DNA from: Myxocyprinus asiaticus
Taxonomy: Eukaryota > Chordata > Actinopteri > Cypriniformes > Catostomidae
Reading direction: 5' to 3'
Length of the DNA stretch: 64,000 bases
Assembly: GCF_019703515.2 (NCBI RefSeq)
Contig: NC_059373.1
Location: 11,629,281-11,693,280 of the forward strand
Shown here: positions 57,675 to 64,000 of the stretch, in pieces
How positions within the stretch are numbered: position 1 is the stretch's first letter
How the letters are laid out: each line of letters begins with the position of its first letter
Made by a program: the position numbers and the translations under genes
The notes under the pieces: model-generated
The model's database searches: none
Told to the model about the DNA's origin: nothing
What the model saw: the letters and a program-made list of their open reading frames with translations, nothing else

Positions 57675-58005
57675 GCTTGCGAGTGTAGGGTGAACTCTGC
57701 CACCAAGTTCAACGCACTTTCCCAATAAGCGCTTTATTTCCCAATTTAATGATGACTCCAAAATATCTGGGATAAAACTGTGTTCACTTCTACCGCAATA
57801 AAGGTGTATTCCAGTCGCGGGAATAACGGCAGAACTATAAATTTGTTAAAATCTCAGATGATACTATATACAACACTCAAAAGGCGCATACAATATCGCG
57901 AGAAAAAGGTATGATTAATATTATTAATACAGTTACAGATCTAACTTGTATTATTTTCTATTCTGGACTCGCATGTTACTTTCCAGGGGTTCTGGTGACG
58001 CACTG
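57675..58005 (-). other. nfatc1: Probable 5' untranslated region of nfatc1
   Basis: It lies between the proposed start of transcription, about 30 bases after the TATA-like box, and the ATG. It contains TTTCC/GGAAA words near 57985 that fit NFAT sites. Confidence 0.4.
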
Positions 58006-58030
58006 CTTCGCGATGGAAAGGTCTCTTTAT

Positions 58031-58086
58031 CTATATAAAGCTGGGAAACACCTCCGTGGAGCCCCGCCCCTCCATCTAGTGACGCA
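58031..58086 (-). promoter_or_regulatory. nfatc1: Candidate nfatc1 proximal promoter
   Basis: Reading the minus strand, TGCGTCAC (58086-58079, CRE/ATF-like), GGGGCGGGGC (58070-58061, GC box) and CTTTATATAG (58040-58031, TATA-like) follow in order about 360-410 bases before the ATG. GGAAA cores (TTTCC) sit between them. A CpG-rich stretch lies at 58140-58220. The mammalian P1 promoter also carries CREB and NFAT sites. Motif evidence only. Confidence 0.5.
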
Positions 58087-58220
58087 AGCACCACGTCTCA
58101 AGCTCGGCAGCAGATGAGGATAGGGATTCTCTCTTGTCAACATTTCCAGATGTGGAGCCCGCCGCTGAATCGCGTGTGCGCGTGCGCGGCGGCGGGAAAA
58201 CAAATGAGGCGGTAATGAAA

Positions 58221-59002
58221 AAAAGAGGTCGATTAAAGAAGCCATTATTATGTTAATAGTTTCCATTGTCCCGTTAATAGACAAAAATAGCGCCTCTGTG
58301 AGACGTCTCTCATCGCATAGCAACTGCAGTGCTTTGACACTGATGAAATAGACAGACAGATTCAAACTGGCTCATTCCTACAATTGTATGGTATTTAAAA
58401 TGTTAAAATATTTAATTTCACCAGATGAACATGAATCTCTATAATTAATTGTTATAATGTAAATGTCTCATTTGAACACCAATAGTGGCAGTGGCAGAAA
58501 TTAACTTTTACATAAAGGGACACATTTTTGCCCCCTGAATTTGATTGTCAAGGGCCCTTTTTTTTACTTCTATGAGGGCATGCTATTTGCCATCCATTTA
58601 ATACATAAACAATGTCTCATCCATTCAAGTCAAATATGTCAATTTAATAATTTCACTAATACAAATTCTTAAGACTGAGAATTTAATAGGCCTACATCTT
58701 ACCCAAATAAAATCAACATCAACTCATATTTTATGTCATAATATATACTATAATGAAATATTAAGAGATATACAGTATCAGATGTTACAAATAAAAACCA
58801 AAAATATTCAATACAAGGGCCATTTTTGGTGGAATTTTTGCCCCAAGACCGCCCTTAAATTCCAACCCTATTAAGTCCCTTGACATTTGTCTATCCTGTT
58901 TTAATGCGACCTTTAATTGAAAATCTATGACCTCACATACTGGAGGTTAAATCAACAATTCAGCAAAATAAAGTTGACATTTGGCTAACTGAAGTTTTAT
59001 GT
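58221..59002. other. Upstream flank, AT-rich, nothing recognised
   Basis: No gene and no repeat with clear ends. Confidence 0.4.
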
Positions 59003-60208
59003 ACACTGGTGGCCAAAAGTTTGGAATAATGTACAGATTTTGCTCTTATGGAAAGAAAATTGGTACTTTTATTTACCAAAGTGGCATTCAACTGATCAAA
59101 ATGTATAGTCAGGACATTAATAACGTGAAAAATTACTATTACAATTTGAATTATTTTTTTTTATTATTATTTTTTTAAAACTAATTCAAAGAGTTCTCAG
59201 CAATGACAGCTTTGCAGATCCTTGGCATTCTAGCTGTCAGTTTGTCCAGATACTCAGGTGACATTTCACCCCACACTTCCTGTAGCACTTGCCATAGATG
59301 TGGCTGTCTTGTTGGGCACTTCTCACACACCTTACAGTCTAGCTGATCCCACACAAGCTCAATGGGGTTAAGATCCATAACACTCTTTTCCAATTATCTG
59401 TTGTCCAATGTCTGTGTTTCTTTGCCCACTCTAACCTTTTCTTTTTGTTTTTCGGTTTCAAAAGTGGCATTTTCTTTGCAATTCTTCCCATAAGGCCTGC
59501 ACCCCTGAGTCTTCTCTTTACTGTTGTACATGAAACTGGTGTTGAGCATGTAGAATTCAATGAAGTTGTCAGCAGAGGACACGTGAGGCATCTATATCTC
59601 AAACTAGAGACTCTGATGTACTTATCCTCTTGTTTAGTTGTACAGCTGGCCTTCCACATCTCTATCTGTCCTTGTTAGAGCCAGTTGTCCTTTGTCTTTG
59701 AAGACTGTAGTGTACATCATTGTATGAAATCTTCAGTTTTTGGTAATTTAAAGCACTGTATAGCATTCATTCCTCATAACAATGATTGACTGATGAGTTT
59801 CGAGAGAAAGCTGTTTCTTTTTTGCCATTTTTGACCTAATATTGACCTTAAGACATGCCAGTTTATTGCATACTGTGGCAACTCAAAAACAAACACAAAG
59901 ACAATGTTAAGCTTCATTTAACGAACCAAATAGCTTTCAATTGTGTTTGATAAAATGGCAATTGATTTTCTAGTACCAAATTAGCATGATTACAGGATAA
60001 GGTGTTGGAGTGATGGCTGCTGGAAATGGGGCCTGTCTAGATTTGATCAAAAATGACTTTTTTCAAATAGTGATGGTGCTGTTTTTTTTACATCAGTAAT
60101 GTCCTGACTATACTTTGTGATCAGTTGAATGCCACTTTGGTGAATTAAAGTACCAATTTCCTTCCGAAACAGCAAAATCTGTTCATTATTCCAAACTTTT
60201 GGCCGTGA
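59003..60208 (-). mobile_element. Tc1-like element with long (>130 base) terminal inverted repeats
   Basis: The left end CACTGGTGGCCAAAAGTTTG and the complement of the right end TCACGGCCAAAAGTTTGGAA align for well over 100 bases, including GGCATTCAACTGATCA and ATAGTCAGGACATTA. The transposase remains lie on the minus strand. Confidence 0.9.
59181..59700 (-). pseudogene. Tc1-like transposase remnant
   Basis: The C-terminal piece reads DLNPIELVWDQLDCKV, with the catalytic E, to AVIAENSLN. A second frame carries SCTTVKRRLRGAGLMGRIAKK and KHRHWTTDNWKRVLW of the DNA-binding to catalytic linker. The segment between them, holding the first two catalytic residues, is deleted, so this copy is inactive. 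Confidence 0.8.
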
Positions 60209-61399
60209 AAATTAAACAGGGCAAATATGTGGTCAAGGATAACATGTTCCCTGTTATGGGAAGATATAGGACAATTAATGTAATTTTAAAATTTCAATAT
60301 ATTTATGTTAACAGAAATCAAAATAAAACTTTGGCATGTCCCTTTAATAATGAAACAAAGAAACTTATATTTAAGATAAGTATTTATAAAACTTTATAAA
60401 GTATCAAAGTCAAAAAGGCACCAAATTGTAGGAATACACAATTGTGCTTTTAGGTCATCAAGCATAGCACATGGAAACAGGATCTGAAAATCACAAGACA
60501 GATCTGCCAACTATGATTTCGATTTTGACACAAATCCAGAAAGATCCGATTTGCAATAGTCATCGGAAACATGCAGGAATTGTGTTTAGCCAAGAAATTT
60601 TGGCAAATATTTGCGTTGGTGTAAAAGCTAATCATATTGCACTTGACAGAAAGCAAGAAGAATGACCAAGAGTAACATTTACAAGCACTCTGATATTCAT
60701 TGTTTCTCATCAAAGGGTTTCCTTGCACAATTAAATGTAAATCATTTATAACAATTAGCACCTGCAAGGGAAAAGATTACACACTTTGGCTTTTTAGCAA
60801 TGTTAAATGCAATATAAAACAGTGAATGGCAGTACTTTACATGACAGTGTCCATGTTAAACTTATTACATGCAATAGTAATAATAGAAAAGTATTTAAAA
60901 GCAGCTCCACAATGTGTATTACACAGTACTAACATATGTAATTACAATGTAACGTGAACAATAAAGTAAACTGAGGCCAAAATGGTTGCTATTTTGATCC
61001 TCTGCACAGAGATTTCCACATGCATGTGTCGTAGGCTTTTAATGTACAAAGCTCTACATGCTGTACACGGTTGCTGCTCTCATTAGGCCAATACATGTCT
61101 TTTTTTTTTTTTTTAAGTGGCTTCATGTTTTGAAATAGTTGCACAGCGTTTGCCCTCACTAATAATTTATCCACGTCGAGGAACAAAAGGGAACCAAATA
61201 ACCTTCGCCGCACACGCACAGGATGATATATTATTTCATCAGGAATGAGAGCACTTATGAAATGCTAGCCGTTTCTTTCATCATGGGAACATGGTAATTG
61301 TGCCTTTACCCTCTCTTACACTCCTCTCTCTCCTGCTGTTCTATGGGTCAAATGTATTTGTTTGACCTCATGGAAAGCTATCACCCACTGGTTAGGCCC
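60209..61399. other. Intergenic DNA, nothing recognised
   Basis: AT-rich. An 18-base T run lies near 61100. No exon is supported. Confidence 0.4.
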
Positions 61400-61660
61400 C
61401 TAAGTGCGCTTGAAGGGGTGTGGGCGGGGCCTCCCTGTCCTCCCCAGCTATGTAAAAGTGCGCCATGTGCCACTGTAAACATCTCTTCCAGGCTGAAGGT
61501 AATAAATAGTGCTAACTGTGCTGATTGACGTGCACCTAGTTCTACGTCAGTTGGCCTGTAGTTTTTCCACTCTGCCTGCCCGGTGTTGAGGGCAAGATTT
61601 GTTAAGTGCCGGCCAGACAGTTCCGGAAATGTTTGCCTCAGCTTTGCACTATACATAATG
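61400..61660. promoter_or_regulatory. GC-richer block with clustered factor motifs (possible distal element)
   Basis: A GC box TGGGCGGGGC (61421-61430), TGACGTGC (61526), an NFAT-type TTTTTCC (61562) and the ETS/STAT palindrome TTCCGGAA (61621) lie within 200 bases, about 3.7 kb upstream of exon 1. No repeat family is recognised. Regulatory function is inference. Confidence 0.25.
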
Positions 61661-61796
61661 CCAAAGGCTAGTGGACTTTATGCCTACAAAGACTTTTAGT
61701 TGTTGTTTTTCCCCTATATATTTTAGATTGCTACAATGCACGCCACTGTACATTTTCAAAGAATCCTTTTCAATCTTCAAACTGTGACAAGATAGT

Positions 61797-62010
61797 CAAC
61801 CCAAAAAATTTACATTCTGTTGTCATGTACTCACCAATCACCATCATGTAGTTCCAAACCAATATGACTTACTTTCTTCTGTGAAACACAAGAAAAGAAA
61901 TTCTGACCAATGTTTATGTTGCTTTTATCAATATAATGAAAGTAAATGGTGACTGAGGCTGTCAGTCCCTAACATTCACAATTTATATGAAACAAAATGA
62001 GATTTCTTTG
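61797..62010. mobile_element. MITE fragment of the TAGTTCACCCAAAAAT type
   Basis: CAACCCAAAAAATTTACATT, TAGTTCCAAACCAATATGAC and TTCTTCTGTGAAACACAAGA follow the order of this family's left half. The right end is missing. Confidence 0.65.
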
Positions 62011-62686
62011 CCCATACTCACCCCACAAAGGCAAGTCAGTGCGTTAACTCACTGCAATACACTGGGACATAAATTTAATTGACAGTTTTCTTCATTTCAT
62101 TTGAATGAAATGTTATCAGCTGATATAACCAACAATGGGAGGCGCTTTACAACTGCCACTGGTTTTACGACTACAAGATCTACTAGCCCTAATGAAAGTG
62201 ATTATAAATTAATGATATCATTGCTAATTGTTGTTAGCCGCCTCTTTTCAGAGATGCAAGATTCTGACCAATAGACATACTGACAGTTGCATGACTCTTG
62301 GGTCAAAGGGATAATACAAATACATAGTAGCTGTGTTTACTGTTTTTCAACAGTACACAAATGACAAATTATATTTCCCAACAGAATACATAGACAGCAA
62401 TATGGGCAGCACAGACATATAGCTCTATGTAACTTGAGAAATAAACCTGTAGTTAATGCCACAGATGTTGAATCATCCATCATGGGGACTGTTTAAAAAA
62501 AGGCTGTACACTCATAACAATAGCATGAATCATATCATGCATGTGCATCACTAATGATGTGTCAGCATTTAAAAGTTGTTAAAATACACCAAAACCACAT
62601 ATACCCCCCCCCCATCTGCACCCAACTGTTCCTCTATCTGTGCCACGACTGGTCCAGAGAGTCACTGATGTCATAGGTCCACTCAC

Positions 62687-62749
62687 CTCTCCTTACAAGC
62701 CACTTCTCCATCTGGCTGGCAGGTCTTTCCATATTTGTGGGTGAGTATA
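62687..62749 (-). other. Exon-like segment B (low support)
   Basis: On the minus strand a CCCAG acceptor is followed by 63 open bases and a strong GTGAGT donor. One frame reads YSPTNMERPASQMEKWLVRR. Another reads ILTHKYGKTCQPDGEVACKE. I do not recognise either. The first leaves phase 1, which would fit nfatc1 exon 2. The acceptor lacks a good pyrimidine tract. Confidence 0.2.
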
Positions 62750-63045
62750 CTGGGAATGACGTGGTCATGATGGTGGTCTTCTGGAAAAGACCTCAAGTTT
62801 CCATTTGTTTCCCTCTATCCTTAATAGATAAAACAGATAAAACATTGGGTTTGGATGCAAAAGTTGGATTTCAAAATCTAAGCCAACGAGTGCTTTAGGA
62901 GCAACCCAATATAATCAGCATTCGTTGCTGCCTGTATTGGTGCCACAATGCCAGGCAAGCTATTGACAGATAAAAAGTAGAAACAGCAACCGCAATTTGA
63001 GGAGGTTTTTACATGATGATGGCCTTGGTTATAGACCTGCTGTAC

Positions 63046-63215
63046 CTTGGGGCTTCCTGTCTCCACTGAATGCTCTCTTTGACTCGGTGCAGTGACGGAA
63101 TCCCCAAGTTTGTTTCCTGTTGTGTAAGGCTGTTGCTGAGCCACCGTGGCTTGGTTCCAAAGGGGAGGAATTTCGTGGGCTCCCACAGGCGAAGGAGTGA
63201 GCAAACACAGACCCT
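63046..63215 (-). other. Exon-like segment A (low support)
   Basis: A TGGCCCCCACAG acceptor and a CCCCAAG|GTACAG donor bound 170 bases that are open in all three frames on the minus strand. Joined to segment B, the frame holding TESKRAFSGDRKPQ continues as VYSPTNMERPASQ. No family is recognised. Confidence 0.2.
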
Positions 63216-63614
63216 CTGTGGGGGCCAGACACAACAGTGACTAACATATCCATAGCACACAGTGAGTTGAGCAAGAAACAGCACGAAAGTTAATGTAATT
63301 ACTTTTAGAGAGAATTTTATTAAGCAAAGAATGCCCCTGAGAATGAATTCCTGTAGAATTATTGGGTATACTGGTAACCGAATAAAATTGGCCAAAAATA
63401 ATGAACAACCCCACTTAAGAGAATTTGTTTCTTTAAATGTAGCACTTGCATGGTATACATATATAGTACAATATATGAAACAGTTCTAATAAAAGGTTTT
63501 AACAAACAACACACAAGATTTCAAAATGCTACATTTAAGACAAACAGAAATCCAAATTATTCCTTATTTTTGCCCAGTTTCATTTACTTTTATCAAACCA
63601 TTCATTTTGGGAGG
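63216..63614. other. Upstream flank, nothing recognised
   Basis: AT-rich, no exon. Confidence 0.4.
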
Positions 63615-64000
63615 GAGGGATTAGATAGATGAATGGATGGACGGATGGATGATGGGACAGACAGAATGGATGGACAATAGATAGATTGATGGATAGAAAA
63701 AAAATTATCGTACGAACAAAAGATAGATGGATAGAACAAACAAACAAACAAACATCAGATAGATAGACAGAATGAACAAACAATAGATAGATAGAATAAC
63801 AAATGAACAATAGATAGATAGATAGATAGATAGATAACAAATGAACGAGCAATAGATGGATGGATAGAACAAATGAACAGACGATAGATAGATGATAGAA
63901 CTAATTAATGATCAAATGTACAACATATAGATAGATGGATAGAATGAACAAAAACTAGATAGATGGATAGAACAAATGAACAGACAATAGATAGATAGAT
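63615..64000. repeat. Compound GATA/GGAT minisatellite, running off the window
   Basis: Irregular units of the form GATAGATGGATAGAACAAAT with GAACAGACAATAG repeat for at least 385 bases to the window edge. Plus (AAAC)n near 63737. Confidence 0.9.

Noticed and set aside
60209..64000. 3' end of atp9b, the upstream neighbour of NFATC1 in mammals
   Set aside because: I looked for the C-terminal membrane segments on the minus strand and found no match.
1..64000. CRISPR array, prophage, operon or other bacterial system
   Set aside because: Large GT-AG introns, SINEs, LINE and vertebrate Tc1 elements show this is animal nuclear DNA; the repeat arrays lack the repeat-spacer pattern.

Overview
This window is vertebrate nuclear DNA, almost certainly from a teleost fish and probably a cyprinid-like one. 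It has long GT-AG introns, several Tc1/mariner transposons (one Sleeping-Beauty-like), hAT-type MITEs, tRNA-derived SINEs, a LINE tail, and long (TA)n and GATA-type microsatellites. There are no bacterial operons, ribosome binding sites, CRISPR arrays or tRNA/rRNA genes. The species call is inference from repeat content and protein similarity; no search was run.

The main gene is nfatc1 (nuclear factor of activated T cells 1), on the minus strand from the start codon at 57674 to the stop at 13159. I could assemble ten coding exons with canonical GT-AG junctions and matching phases. They total 2613 coding bases, 870 residues plus stop. All parts of the long isoform are present: the calcineurin docking motif, serine/SP regulatory blocks, the LxVP-type second docking site, the Rel-homology DNA-binding half, the IPT half and the long C-terminal tail ending in VNEIIRNDL. 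An in-frame read-through of the exon 8 donor gives a short isoform of 659 residues with an AATAAA signal about 180 bases further on, which parallels the short isoform A of mammals. A TATA-like box, GC box and CRE/ATF-like motif lie in order upstream of exon 1.

Downstream of nfatc1 (left, 1-11 kb) is a decayed riboflavin transporter gene resembling slc52a3 (plus strand, 3400-5501), with introns, at least two early stops, a frameshift and a late single-base loss. It lies between two copies of one Tc1-like family in opposite orientations. The far left holds a third Tc1-like relic.

The nfatc1 introns carry most of the mobile DNA: a Sleeping-Beauty-like element with a nested SINE (intron 7), a second Tc1-like element (intron 6), a third split by a SINE (intron 9), a recurring small MITE family, paired hAT-like MITEs (introns 3 and 4), palindromic CCAGCT and ACCATGGT repeat fields, and a pentanucleotide TTCTA tract. 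Upstream of nfatc1 (58.4-64 kb) are a Tc1-like element with unusually long terminal repeats, a GC-rich possible regulatory block, two weakly supported exon-like segments and a GATA-rich array running off the end.

I found no convincing undescribed biological system. The most useful observations are the conserved short-isoform read-through end, the slc52a3-like pseudogene and its inverted Tc1 flanks, and datable nested insertions with target-site duplications.
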